Shown here piece by piece: positions 14,006 to 21,338 of a stretch of 31,583 nucleotides of DNA. The notes beneath the pieces were generated by a model, which was not told the DNA's origin, did not search any database, and worked only from the letters and a program-made list of their open reading frames with translations. This stretch comes from Galactobacter sp. GTDB taxonomy: Bacteria; Actinomycetota; Actinomycetes; Actinomycetales; Micrococcaceae. How positions within the stretch are numbered: the first letter of the stretch is position 1; every line of letters starts with the position of its first letter. A program made the translations under genes and the position numbers. Location of the stretch: contig NZ_JALAGT010000114.1 in NCBI RefSeq assembly GCF_022712295.1, forward strand, positions 1 through 31,583, written 5' to 3'.

Positions 14006-15163
14006 TCACCTACGGCGGGAAAGCAGCGTGATGACCTCGAAGTGATCCGTCTGCGGGAACATGTCCATGACGCGGACCCGTTTCAGGTTCCAGGACGGCA
14101 TCGCGGCCAGGTCCTTGGCCAGGGTGGTGGCGTTGCAGGAGGAGTAGATCACGTGCTCGGCGTCGCAGCGCTCGAGCCAACCGGCCAGGTCGGCGCCGAT
14201 CCCCCGCCTCGGCGGATTCACCAGCACTAGGTCCGCCGCATGGTCCTGGGACATGGCCCACGCGCCGGCATCGCCCACGGCGAAGTGCACGTCTGAGGCA
14301 CCGGCCACCCCGTCCGCGATGGCCCGTTCACGGGCGGCACCGGCACCCTCGATGGCGCCTTCCGAGATCTCGATCCCTGTGACGACCCGGCCGGGAGCCG
14401 CTGCGTGCAGGGCGAAGCCGCCCACGCCGCAGTAAAGATCCCACACGGAGGCGGGCGCCACCTCCGCGATCCATTCCTGCGCCTGCGCATACAGGGCCGC
14501 AGCGACGTCGGTGTTGGTCTGGAAGAACCCCTGCGGTCGCAGGCGCAGCGTCACATCGTTGACGCGCATGGGCAGCGTCGCTGGTCCGTGCAGGTGGACC
14601 TCCCGCTCCCCCTCCAATGCCGCGATATGGTTGGGCAGCAGATTCGCGGTCACGATGAGGGCCTGCGGCAACCGCTCCAACAATCCGGGGAGTCCGCCCC
14701 GTACCTGGTCAACGCCCTGCTGGGAGCGAACCACGAAGCGGATCATCAGTTGACCATCCGGGTTGGCGGTGACGATCACGTGCTTGAGCTCTCCACGACG
14801 CGTGGGCACGTGGTACGGCTGGATCCGATTCACCCTGATGAAGGTCGCGATGAGAGGTAGGACCTCGGCGATCGCAGGATCCACGACGCCGCAGCGGCGC
14901 AGGTCGATACCGTGTCCGTCGGCGTCCAGGATGCCGAGCGTGGGCTTCTTGGAGGTGCCGCCCACCACCATCTTGGCCTTGTTCCTGAAGCCCGCTTCGG
15001 GACCCGTGTAGGGGCGTTCCCACTCGCCATCGATTCCTGAACCGAGGGCATCCACCAGCAACTGCCGCGACAAGGCATCCTTGTTCGACACCTGCTGCGG
15101 GTACGGGGTCCCCATCAGTGTGCAGGAGGAGCACCGGTGGGCGTCGAAATAGGAACACTGCAT
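14006..15163 (-). CDS. rlmC: 23S rRNA (uracil-C5)-methyltransferase RlmC
   Basis: This 385-residue enzyme methylates a uridine of 23S rRNA (U747 in E. coli) with SAM. It opens MQCSYFDAHRCSSC, like E. coli RlmC/RumB, placing Cys3, Cys11 and Cys14 with Cys91 (LRRCG) as ligands of the 4Fe-4S cluster. GFRNKAKMVV, the SAM motif WDLYCGVGGF, LVNPPRRGIG, the nucleophile Cys343 (IYSSCNATT) and the general base Glu376 (DHFEVITLL) are all intact. There is no N-terminal TRAM domain, which separates RlmC from RlmD. I start at ATG 15161-15163, where the E. coli protein also starts; the frame extends to 15199 but runs into the promoter. Confidence 0.93.
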   Translation of the reverse strand: MQCSYFDAHRCSSCTLMGTPYPQQVSNKDALSRQLLVDALGSGIDGEWERPYTGPEAGFRNKAKMVVGGTSKKPTLGILDADGHGIDLRRCGVVDPAIAEVLPLIATFIRVNRIQPYHVPTRRGELKHVIVTANPDGQLMIRFVVRSQQGVDQVRGGLPGLLERLPQALIVTANLLPNHIAALEGEREVHLHGPATLPMRVNDVTLRLRPQGFFQTNTDVAAALYAQAQEWIAEVAPASVWDLYCGVGGFALHAAAPGRVVTGIEISEGAIEGAGAARERAIADGVAGASDVHFAVGDAGAWAMSQDHAADLVLVNPPRRGIGADLAGWLERCDAEHVIYSSCNATTLAKDLAAMPSWNLKRVRVMDMFPQTDHFEVITLLSRRR

Positions 15164-15173
15164 CAGACGTCCA

Positions 15174-15179
15174 AGTCTA
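15174..15179 (-). promoter_or_regulatory. -10 element of rlmC
   Basis: TAGACT on the minus strand lies 10 bases before the rlmC ATG, giving a very short or no leader. No convincing -35 element is present. Confidence 0.45.
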
Positions 15180-15225
15180 GGCGCGTTCCCACGCAACACG
15201 ATTCAGACAATGTGATACCCACTGC

Positions 15226-15231
15226 TAGCGT
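15226..15231 (+). promoter_or_regulatory. -10 element of the membrane-anchored protein gene
   Basis: TAGCGT lies about 47 bases before the ATG at 15278. It would start a transcript near 15238 that contains GAGGAAG (15259-15265). The divergent rlmC promoter is 50 bases away. Confidence 0.4.
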
Positions 15232-15277
15232 AACCATGTTTGTTTTAATTGCGTCCTTGAGGAAGTGCACCAGAATC

Positions 15278-15802
15278 ATGACTCAGCCCGGAACCCAGGA
15301 GCCGAATGACAACCCTGCCCAGCAGGGTTACCCTGCAGCGGCAGAGCCCGCGGGCGTCGCCGCCGTGGCAGAAAAGCCCAAGAAATCCAAGAAGGCCAAA
15401 CTGCTCTCGATCCTGATCGTGGTGGTGCTGGCGTGCGCGGCTGTGGGCGTGCGCATGTGGATGAAGGGCAACTCCAAGGAGCGGGCCATCGAGAAGAGCG
15501 TGGAGATGCCCCTCGAGGAGAACAAGCTCCCCCAGGACGTGGATCAGGTCACCACGTGGACCGACCTGAAGGCCGACGGGAAGACCATCGTCTTCACCTA
15601 TGAGATCGCCGATGATGCTGCCGAACAGTTCAAGGCCGATGAGGCCAACAAGGCAACCATGTCGGATGGCCTGAAGGACGAGGCGTGCAGTGATTCGTCC
15701 CTGAAGAAGCAGTTCTCCAACGGGGCCACCGTGCGCTACGAGTACTTCACCGAAGGCGGGGAGAAGGTCTTCACCGACGACGTGAAGGCCCGTGACTGCT
15801 GA
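15278..15802 (+). CDS. Membrane-anchored protein of unknown function
   Basis: This 174-residue protein has a Pro/Gln/Ala-rich cytoplasmic head (1-30) and a lysine patch (KPKKSKKAK, about 33-41). One membrane helix follows (about 42-62, LLSILIVVVLACAAVGV), then an outside domain of about 110 residues. The outer domain has two cysteines (in DEACSDSS and the terminal ARDC) that could form a disulphide. The pattern of a tyrosine-rich strand (IVFTYEI), a mid Cys, then GATVRYEYFTEGGEKVF and a C-terminal Cys recurs in many small exported bacterial proteins without known function. The ATG at 15278 is preceded by GAGGAAG, 12 bases away, which is a long gap; the ATG at 15236 is an alternative. It is followed by a strong hairpin. 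Confidence 0.75.
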   Translation: MTQPGTQEPNDNPAQQGYPAAAEPAGVAAVAEKPKKSKKAKLLSILIVVVLACAAVGVRMWMKGNSKERAIEKSVEMPLEENKLPQDVDQVTTWTDLKADGKTIVFTYEIADDAAEQFKADEANKATMSDGLKDEACSDSSLKKQFSNGATVRYEYFTEGGEKVFTDDVKARDC

Positions 15803-15825
15803 CCGATGCCTCACCGGACACGTCA

Positions 15826-15857
15826 GGAGCCCCGCACCGATTCCGGTGCGGGGCTCC
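15826..15857. terminator. Bidirectional terminator hairpin
   Basis: Perfect 14-bp arms (15826-15839, GGAGCCCCGCACCG, and 15844-15857) enclose a 4-base loop. It lies 23 bases after the stop of the membrane protein gene and 70 bases beyond the metB stop on the other strand, so it can serve both. No T run is present. Confidence 0.75.
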
Positions 15858-15927
15858 CTGCGTTCCACGACGGAACCCGAAGTCACGGCGGATGCCGAAC
15901 CCACGCCGTCGGGCATTGCGAGACGCG

Positions 15928-17127
15928 TCAGGCGGCCACCTTGTGGCCGGTGAGGTGCGAAACCGCGGCGAGCGCCTGGTCCAGGTCCGCGATCAGGTCC
16001 TGGACGTCCTCGATGCCGACCGAGAGGCGCACCAAGTCGGCGGGGATCTCCCGGTCGGTGCCCTTCAGCGGGGCGTGGGTCATCTCGGTGGGCAGGCAGA
16101 TCAGGGATTCCACGCCGCCCAGGGAGACAGAGAGCCCGAAGAGCTTCGTGGCCGTGACGAACTCCTTGGCGGCCTCCCCGGTCGGCAATCGGAAGGACAC
16201 CACTCCCCCGAAACCGTCGTGCATCTGGGCCTTGGCCAGACCGTGACCGGGGTGGCTCGGCAGTCCCGGATAGTTGCCCCGAGCAACGTCCTCACGCCTG
16301 GCCAACCATTGCGCCACGCGCAAGGCGTTGGTGCTGTGTTGCCTGACGCGTAGACCCAAGGTCTTCAGCCCGCGTGCGGCCAGGAAGCAGTCCTGGGGGC
16401 CGGCCACGGCGCCACCGGCGAATTGCTGGAACTCCACGGCCTCGGCCAGGGTCTTCCCACGGAAGGAGGCGCCACCCACCACCACGGCGCCGCCCAGCAC
16501 GTCGGAGTGTCCGCCGATGTACTTGGTGGTGGAGTGCGCAACGGCATCGGCGCCCAGGTCCAGGGGACGCTGGAGCGCCGGCGAGGCGAAGGTGTTGTCC
16601 ACCACCAGCAGCGCCCCGGCGTCATGCGCCAGGCGGGCCCATCCGGGGATGTCCGCGATCCCCAGGTTCGGGTTGGACGGGGTCTCCAGCCACAGCACGG
16701 CGGTGGATCCTGGCTGCACGACTGTCGCGACGGCAGCCAGATCGGTGGCATCGACGGCCGTGTGGGTGATCCCCCACGGACCCAGGATGTCCTTCAACAG
16801 CCGGTTGGTTCCGCCGTAGGAGTCGGAAGCGATCACCACGTGGTCGCCCGGGCGCAGCACGGCCCGCAGCAGAGCGTCCTCAGCAGCGATCCCGGAGGCG
16901 AACGCGAAGGCACGCTCCCCGTTCTCGAGGGCCGCCAGCTGCTCCTCGAAACCGTTGCGGGTGGGGTTGGACCCGCGAGAGTACTCGTGCCCGTTGCGCA
17001 GCACGTTCACGCCGTCCTGGATGAATGTGGAGGTCTGATAGACGGGAGGCACCACGGCGCCGGTCAGCGGGTCCGGTTCCTGCCCGGCATGGACGGCCCG
17101 GGTGTCGAAGCCCTGATTCGTGCTCAT
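15928..17127 (-). CDS. metB: Cystathionine gamma-synthase / gamma-lyase family enzyme, MetB
   Basis: This 399-residue PLP enzyme of the Cys/Met metabolism family carries the PLP lysine Lys202 in AHSTTKYIGGHSDVLGG. The family motifs Tyr49/Arg51 (HEYSRGSNPTR) and LWLETPSNP are present. The wording GGAVVVGG and PGLPSHPGH is typical of actinobacterial cystathionine gamma-synthase, which joins an activated homoserine to cysteine. A cystathionine gamma-lyase role cannot be excluded from sequence alone. The ATG at 17125-17127 overlaps the metY stop by 4 bases (ATGA), so expression is coupled to metY and under the SAM riboswitch upstream of metY. Confidence 0.88.
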   Translation of the reverse strand: MSTNQGFDTRAVHAGQEPDPLTGAVVPPVYQTSTFIQDGVNVLRNGHEYSRGSNPTRNGFEEQLAALENGERAFAFASGIAAEDALLRAVLRPGDHVVIASDSYGGTNRLLKDILGPWGITHTAVDATDLAAVATVVQPGSTAVLWLETPSNPNLGIADIPGWARLAHDAGALLVVDNTFASPALQRPLDLGADAVAHSTTKYIGGHSDVLGGAVVVGGASFRGKTLAEAVEFQQFAGGAVAGPQDCFLAARGLKTLGLRVRQHSTNALRVAQWLARREDVARGNYPGLPSHPGHGLAKAQMHDGFGGVVSFRLPTGEAAKEFVTATKLFGLSVSLGGVESLICLPTEMTHAPLKGTDREIPADLVRLSVGIEDVQDLIADLDQALAAVSHLTGHKVAA

Positions 17128-18473
17128 GCGGACACCTCCGCGCGGTCGGCGCGTGCAGAGGAGGCGCGGTCGGCGCGTGCCAGGTGAGCGCCGTCCAGGG
17201 CGCGGGTCAGGTCGGCCAACAGGTCGGTGGTGTCCTCGAGTCCGACGGAGATACGCAGCAGCGCCGGGGAGATCCCGGCCGCAGCCAATTGCGAGGCATC
17301 GAATCGACAGTGGGTCATGGTGGCCGGATGCGACACCAGCGTCCGGGTGTCGCCTATGTTGGCGGCGAACTGGATGAGCTCAAGGCGGTCGATCACCTCG
17401 GGAACCAGGGCAGCATCCACGAGTTCCAGGCCGAACAGGCAACCGGTGCCGCGGGGGAACGCGCGTGCCGCCAGCTCGTGCTGAGGGTGGCTCGGCAGCG
17501 AGGTGTGGTGGACGCGGGCCACGGCCGGGTGATCCTGCAGGGCGGCGGCGATGGTCTGCACATTGGACGCCACCAGTGCGGCGCGGGCAGGCAGGGACTC
17601 GATGCCCTGCGCCAGCGCGGAGGCGCTGGAGGCGGAGAGCGTGGGTCCGAGATCGTGCAGGAACTTGGAACGCACCAGCATCAGGTAGGCGTCGTCGCCG
17701 TACTTCTGCAGCAACGAATCTCCGTAGTAGCGGGCCCGCGGCTTGGCGATCTGCGGGAATCGCTCGGGGTCGCTGAGGTCGAAGGTCCCGGCGATGACGG
17801 CACCGCCCAGCGCGGAACCATGCCCGCCCAGGCCCTTCGTCACCGAGTGCACCACCACATCAGCGCCGTGCTCCAGCGGACGGTAGGCCCAGGGGGTGGC
17901 CAGGGTGTTGTCCACCACCACGCTGACGTCATGAGCATGGGCCAGCTCGGCCAGCGGTTCCAGGTCGATGACCTCCACCTGGGGGTTCGTGACGGATTCC
18001 AGCAGGAACGCCACGGTGTCCGGCCGAATCGCGGATTCCCACGCCTGCAGGTCGAGCGGATCCACGAACGTGACCTCGATGCCGAAGTCGACGAACGTGT
18101 CGGTGAGCAGGTCAACGGTCCCACCGTAAAGACGAGACGAAGCCACCAGGTGCCGAGGCCCCTGCAACAAGGCCAGCAGCGCCAAGGCCACCGCCGACTG
18201 CCCGGAAGCCGTCGCCACGGCACCCCGGCCACCTTCCAACGCAGCGAGGCGCTTCTCCAACACGGCCACCGTGGGATTCCCGGTCCTGGAGTAGGTGAAG
18301 CCCGCCTTGCGTAGCGCGAACAGCTCGGTGGAGGAGGCATGATCCGTGAAGGAGTACGCGGCGGACGTGGTGACCGGCGCCGTCAGCGGCCGGGCCTCCC
18401 CCGTGGGCTCGTATCCGGCGTGAACGGCCCGAGTGGCCGGATTCCAGTCGGGCTGCTGGTTCTGCTCTGACAT
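17124..18473 (-). CDS. metY: O-acetylhomoserine sulfhydrylase MetY
   Basis: This 449-residue PLP enzyme makes homocysteine directly from O-acetylhomoserine and sulfide. Lys213 in VVHSVTKGLGGHGSALGG binds PLP. The N terminus (TRAVHAGYEP, then TAPVTTSAAYSFTDHASSTELFAL) and the large insert FPQIAKPRARYYGDSLLQKYGDDAYLM are MetY-type rather than MetB-type, and the length fits. The last 20 residues are a short Ala/Arg/Asp repeat (LARADRASSARADRA) encoded by a 24-nt direct repeat; this tail is not part of the fold. The ATG has a strong GAGGAGG site upstream. It leads the metY-metB operon, whose leader contains a SAM riboswitch and an RBS-overlapping hairpin. Confidence 0.93.
   Translation of the reverse strand: MSEQNQQPDWNPATRAVHAGYEPTGEARPLTAPVTTSAAYSFTDHASSTELFALRKAGFTYSRTGNPTVAVLEKRLAALEGGRGAVATASGQSAVALALLALLQGPRHLVASSRLYGGTVDLLTDTFVDFGIEVTFVDPLDLQAWESAIRPDTVAFLLESVTNPQVEVIDLEPLAELAHAHDVSVVVDNTLATPWAYRPLEHGADVVVHSVTKGLGGHGSALGGAVIAGTFDLSDPERFPQIAKPRARYYGDSLLQKYGDDAYLMLVRSKFLHDLGPTLSASSASALAQGIESLPARAALVASNVQTIAAALQDHPAVARVHHTSLPSHPQHELAARAFPRGTGCLFGLELVDAALVPEVIDRLELIQFAANIGDTRTLVSHPATMTHCRFDASQLAAAGISPALLRISVGLEDTTDLLADLTRALDGAHLARADRASSARADRAEVSA
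17140..17180 (-). repeat. 24-nt direct repeat encoding the MetY C-terminal tail
   Basis: GCGCGGTCGGCGCGTGC occurs at 17140-17156 and again at 17164-17180, with a period of 24 bases (8 codons). It encodes ARADRASS-like repeats directly before the metY stop. It keeps the reading frame, so it is an in-frame expansion outside the conserved domain. Confidence 0.7.
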
Positions 18474-18481
18474 GGTGTCCT

Positions 18482-18499
18482 CCTCGTGTACTCACGAGG
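18482..18499 (-). promoter_or_regulatory. Hairpin overlapping the metY ribosome binding site
   Basis: CCTCGTG and CACGAGG pair perfectly over 7 bp around a 4-base loop on the minus strand. The right arm runs directly into the AGGAGG Shine-Dalgarno of metY, so part of the ribosome binding site is inside the stem. It fits a translational expression platform for the upstream SAM aptamer. Confidence 0.6.
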
Positions 18500-18564
18500 G
18501 AGAAGCGGCATTCTCGAAAATCGCAGCCCCCACACGGAAGCCTGCGGAGGATGCTGGTGCATCT

Positions 18565-18658
18565 CCATCGTTCCTGGCGGAAGCACCGTCTCGTCCCCTG
18601 CCGGGGTCGTCGGTTGCTGCGGCGTCACTGAGCCAGATCTCTCGGCCGCTCTTGATGG
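18565..18658 (-). promoter_or_regulatory. SAM riboswitch (S-box like) upstream of metY-metB
   Basis: The minus-strand leader begins a closing stem CCATC (18658-18654), continues AAGAGCGGCCGAGAGA, CTGGCTC, GTGACGCC and GCAACC, and then GGTGCTTCC. It ends with the matching stem arm GATGG (18569-18565). The order AGAG-nGG-GAGRGA, UGGC, GUGACGCC, GCAACC, GGUGCUUCC is that of the SAM-I clan aptamer. It sits about 90 bases before metY. When SAM is plentiful it should lower metY-metB expression. The exact subtype (SAM-I or SAM-IV) needs a covariance-model search. Confidence 0.85.
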
Positions 18659-18893
18659 TTTGTCGGGGACTACTGTGCCGCTCGGCGCAGCCGGCACGCA
18701 ACCCACCGGGGTGTCGCGCGTCACGGATGTGTCACAGTCGTCGCAGTTCGAATGGGCGCCGTCACGTTGAGCCGAACCCTTGATTCGAGCCATCATCAGG
18801 TGTAGGCGCCTCATGCCCGGGCGACGCCAGGCTTCACATGACTGTTACGGTCCGATGCGCCGCACGTCACTGCAGGTGCGCCCGGCATCCGCC
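18659..18893. other. Gene-free stretch between the SAM riboswitch and a thioesterase gene
   Basis: About 235 bases carry the start of the metY leader transcript and the upstream side of the thioesterase promoter. I see no supported gene. A few GTCAC pentamers and one TGTGTCACA palindrome (about 18728-18736) are present, without a clear array. The -10 of the metY transcript should lie near 18670 (TAGTCC on the minus strand), weakly. Confidence 0.4.
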
Positions 18894-18899
18894 TACGCT
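18894..18899 (+). promoter_or_regulatory. -10 element of a leaderless thioesterase gene
   Basis: TACGCT lies 6 bases before the ATG at 18906, without a ribosome binding site, so the transcript probably begins at the start codon. Confidence 0.55.
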
Positions 18900-18905
18900 T
18901 GAACC

Positions 18906-19379
18906 ATGACCGACGAGCAGGCTCCGGCCACCAACGCAATCCCCGCCGTCCCTTCTCTGGAAGACGGCATGAACTTCCACACCCGCAAGTGGGTACGCCC
19001 CGAGGATCTGAACGCCAACGGCACCCTGTTCGGCGGGTCGCTGCTGCGTTGGATCGACGACGAGGCCGTGGTCTACGCGATGATCCAGCTGGGTAATCAG
19101 CGCATCGTCACCAAGTACATCTCGGAGATCAACTTCCGCTCCTCCGCGGTGCAGGGCGACATCATCGAGATCGGATTGAAGGCCACCCACTTCGGCAGGA
19201 CCTCCATCACCATGTCCTGCCGCGTGCGCAACATCATCACCTCGGAGCCCATCCTGACCATCGACACCATCGTGTTCGTCGGTCTGGACGAGTTCGGCCG
19301 CCCCAAGCCGCACGGTTTCACCGACGTCACCTTCGATCGGGACCGCTTTCCAGAGGGTCTGCGCAACCCGGGCCGCTGA
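18906..19379 (+). CDS. Acyl-CoA thioesterase, hotdog fold
   Basis: This 157-residue hotdog-fold protein resembles YciA/cytosolic acyl-CoA hydrolases. The family core is NANGTLFGGSLLRWIDDEAVVYA (about residues 37-59), where the Asn and the acidic residues after the first helix form the active site. The central strands include INFRSSAVQGDIIEIGLKATHFGRTS. Length is typical of a single-domain, multimeric enzyme. It would release CoA from acyl-CoA in the cytoplasm; chain length preference is not visible. The start ATG follows a -10 element by 6 bases. It is a single gene, divergent from metY and convergent with the MetE-like gene, and does not share their function in an obvious way. Confidence 0.9.
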   Translation: MTDEQAPATNAIPAVPSLEDGMNFHTRKWVRPEDLNANGTLFGGSLLRWIDDEAVVYAMIQLGNQRIVTKYISEINFRSSAVQGDIIEIGLKATHFGRTSITMSCRVRNIITSEPILTIDTIVFVGLDEFGRPKPHGFTDVTFDRDRFPEGLRNPGR

Positions 19380-19483
19380 CGCCGGCCGCCTACCCATGCC
19401 CGACGGCGCGTGACCGCGCCTTGGCCCCGCCCGGCGCCCACCGGCGCGACGGATTGAGGTACCGACAAGTGTGTGGGCTGGAC

Positions 19484-20596
19484 TCAGCCCCAGACGTCGG
19501 AGGCGATCCTCACGACGGACTCCACCTTGGCCCACTGCTCGTCCTCGCTGAGGACGTTGCCTTCCTCGGTGGAGGCGAAGCCGCACTGGGTGGACAGCGC
19601 CAGCTGCTGCAACGGGACGAACTGCGCGGCCTCGTTGATGCGATCCTTGATCACCTGCGGGTCCTCGAGTTCACCCGACTTCGAGGTGACCAGACCCAGC
19701 ACCACGACCTGCTCGCCGCGGGGCAGGAAACGCAGGGGTTCGAATCCGCCGGCACGCTCCGAGTCATATTCGAGGAAGAAGCCGTCGTAGGCAGTGGCGA
19801 AGAGGTCCTCAGCCACCGGCTCGTAGCCACCTGAAGAGATCCACGTGGAACGGAAATTGCCGCGGCAGATGTGGGTCGTGATGACCATGTCGTCCGGCTT
19901 GGCCTCCAACACACGGTTGAGCAGGTCCCGGTATCGGTGACCAAGGCCGTTGGTGTCGATGCCGCGCTCCTCACGGGCGCGGGTCATCTCCGCATCGGAG
20001 CAGAGATAGGCCCAGGCGGTGTCATCGAACTGCAGGTAGCGGCAGCCTGCATCGTAGAAGGCGGCGATGGCGTCACGATAGGTCTGCACCAGGTCATCCA
20101 CGTAGGCGTCGCGGTTGGTGTACTCCACGGCCACGAGGTTGGCCGGTTCCACCCGGAAGTCCAGCACCGTGGGCGCGGGGATGGAGAACTTGGGCTGGAC
20201 GCCGGCGGCCTCGGCCAGCGGCTTCAGCGCCCGGAAGTGATCCAGCATCGGGTGCTCGGCCGGGAAACCGATACGGGAGCCCACCCGCAGACCCAACTGC
20301 TTGGTGGCTGCACCCTGGAACGGTAGCCCATGGTCCAGCTCCACCAGGTCAACGCCGTTGAGCATCCCGAAGAAGTCGAAGTGCCACCACGAGCGGCGGT
20401 ACTCGCCGTCCGTGGCGAGCTTCAGGCCGGCCTGCGCCTCGCGCTCAACCAGGGCGGCGACATGGGCGTCCTCGGTGTCCGTCAGCTGCTCCTCGGTGAT
20501 CTCACCTCGTTCCAGGGCTGCGCGGGCGTCCTTGACGGCCTGGGGACGGAGGAAGGAGCCGACGATATCGGCACGGTACGGCGGGTTGATGCTCAT
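19484..20596 (-). CDS. MetE-like cobalamin-independent methyltransferase (YxjG/YxjH type)
   Basis: This 370-residue protein corresponds to the C-terminal catalytic half of cobalamin-independent methionine synthase. The zinc site appears as His242 and Cys244 (TTHICRGN), probable Glu276 (FFLEYD) and Cys338 (STQCGF), all in the right order. It opens with ADIVGSFLRP, as in the YxjG/YxjH group. Proteins of this group transfer a methyl group to homocysteine or act on related thiols; the methyl donor need not be methyl-THF because the N-terminal folate-side half of MetE is missing. Its place next to the metY-metB operon, which makes homocysteine, supports a methionine role. The ATG at 20594-20596 has TAACGT 7 bases upstream, so it may be leaderless. 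Confidence 0.88.
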   Translation of the reverse strand: MSINPPYRADIVGSFLRPQAVKDARAALERGEITEEQLTDTEDAHVAALVEREAQAGLKLATDGEYRRSWWHFDFFGMLNGVDLVELDHGLPFQGAATKQLGLRVGSRIGFPAEHPMLDHFRALKPLAEAAGVQPKFSIPAPTVLDFRVEPANLVAVEYTNRDAYVDDLVQTYRDAIAAFYDAGCRYLQFDDTAWAYLCSDAEMTRAREERGIDTNGLGHRYRDLLNRVLEAKPDDMVITTHICRGNFRSTWISSGGYEPVAEDLFATAYDGFFLEYDSERAGGFEPLRFLPRGEQVVVLGLVTSKSGELEDPQVIKDRINEAAQFVPLQQLALSTQCGFASTEEGNVLSEDEQWAKVESVVRIASDVWG

Positions 20597-20603
20597 GGCT
20601 CCA

Positions 20604-20609
20604 ACGTTA
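20604..20609 (-). promoter_or_regulatory. -10 element of the MetE-like gene
   Basis: TAACGT (minus strand) lies 7 bases before the ATG. TTGGAG overlaps the same spot and could serve as a weak ribosome binding site instead. No riboswitch-like structure was seen in the 114-base divergent gap. Confidence 0.45.
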
Positions 20610-20698
20610 GCCGCATCCGATCGTTACTGGCTGTGGTCGCAACGCCCCGACTTCTCCGAGACGGTGTCCGGCATCACACGTAAACCACATTTGATGTT

Positions 20699-20704
20699 TA
20701 GACT
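20699..20704 (+). promoter_or_regulatory. -10 element of a leaderless gamma-carbonic-anhydrase-like gene
   Basis: TAGACT lies 6 bases before the ATG at 20711 with no ribosome binding site between, as for the other leaderless genes of this window. Confidence 0.55.
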
Positions 20705-20710
20705 CGGGGC

Positions 20711-21229
20711 ATGGCTCATCTGATCGCGCTGGACAACGGCGCCCCTGACGTCCACCCGTCCGCCTTCCTTGCCCCGACCGCCGTCCTCTCCGGACCGGTC
20801 CGCTTCGGGGAGAACTCCGGCGCCTTCTACGGGGTGTCGGTGCGTTCCGACTCCGGTTCCGTGACGGTGGGCGCCCGCACCAACCTGCAAGACAATGTGG
20901 TGGTCCATGCCGATGCCGACTACCCCTGCGTCATCGGGGACGACGTCTCGGTGGGCCACCTCGCCGTGGTGCACGGCTGCACAGTGGGCAACGGCTGCCT
21001 CGTGGGTATGTCCGCCACCGTCATGAACGGCGCCGTTGTGGGAGAGAACTCGCTCGTCGCCGCCGGAGCACTGGTGCTCGAAGGAACGCAGATCCCGCCG
21101 CGTTCGCTGGTGGCGGGCGTCCCTGCCAAGGTGCGGCGCGAGCTGACCGACGAGGAGGTGGCAGGCCTCGCGAAGAACGCCGCCACCTACCAGGGGCTCA
21201 TCGAGCGCCACCGCGCCGCCAACTCCTGA
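20711..21229 (+). CDS. Gamma-carbonic anhydrase family protein
   Basis: This 172-residue left-handed beta-helix (hexapeptide repeat) protein has repeats that run from about residue 12 to 135, for example PTAVLSGPVRFGENSG and NGAVVGENSLVAAGA. The three zinc histidines of the family appear as His67 (NVVVHAD), His83 (SVGHLAV) and His88 (VVHGCTV). A C-terminal helix (LTDEEVAGLAKNAATYQGLIERHR) packs on the trimer in relatives. Many such proteins (YrdA, PaaY, CaiE) have uncertain activity, so carbonic anhydrase function is not proven. It stands alone, divergent from the MetE-like gene. Confidence 0.9.
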   Translation: MAHLIALDNGAPDVHPSAFLAPTAVLSGPVRFGENSGAFYGVSVRSDSGSVTVGARTNLQDNVVVHADADYPCVIGDDVSVGHLAVVHGCTVGNGCLVGMSATVMNGAVVGENSLVAAGALVLEGTQIPPRSLVAGVPAKVRRELTDEEVAGLAKNAATYQGLIERHRAANS

Positions 21230-21303
21230 GCGGACCTGACTCCCCACTCTCCGACCGCTTGGTCCCCACCTTGCGGGTCAAGCATTCTGCTTGCCTTCAC
21301 TAG

Positions 21304-21309
21304 TTGACA
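21304..21309 (+). promoter_or_regulatory. -35 element of the ROK regulator gene
   Basis: TTGACA is a perfect consensus -35 hexamer, 29 bases before the ATG at 21339. The matching -10 is weak. A small palindrome, CAAGC with GCTTG (21279-21293), lies just upstream and could be an operator. No clear terminator for the upstream gene is present. Confidence 0.4.
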
Positions 21310-21338
21310 GCAAATGGTGGATGCATCACCATGTGACC

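Noticed and set aside
15137..15277. Longer N terminus for the membrane-anchored protein
   Set aside because: It overlaps rlmC and both divergent promoters; a GAGGAAG site supports the start at 15278.
18728..18736. TGTGTCACA palindrome as a CRP-like site
   Set aside because: It lacks the full spaced TGTGA-N6-TCACA arrangement and is a single short match.
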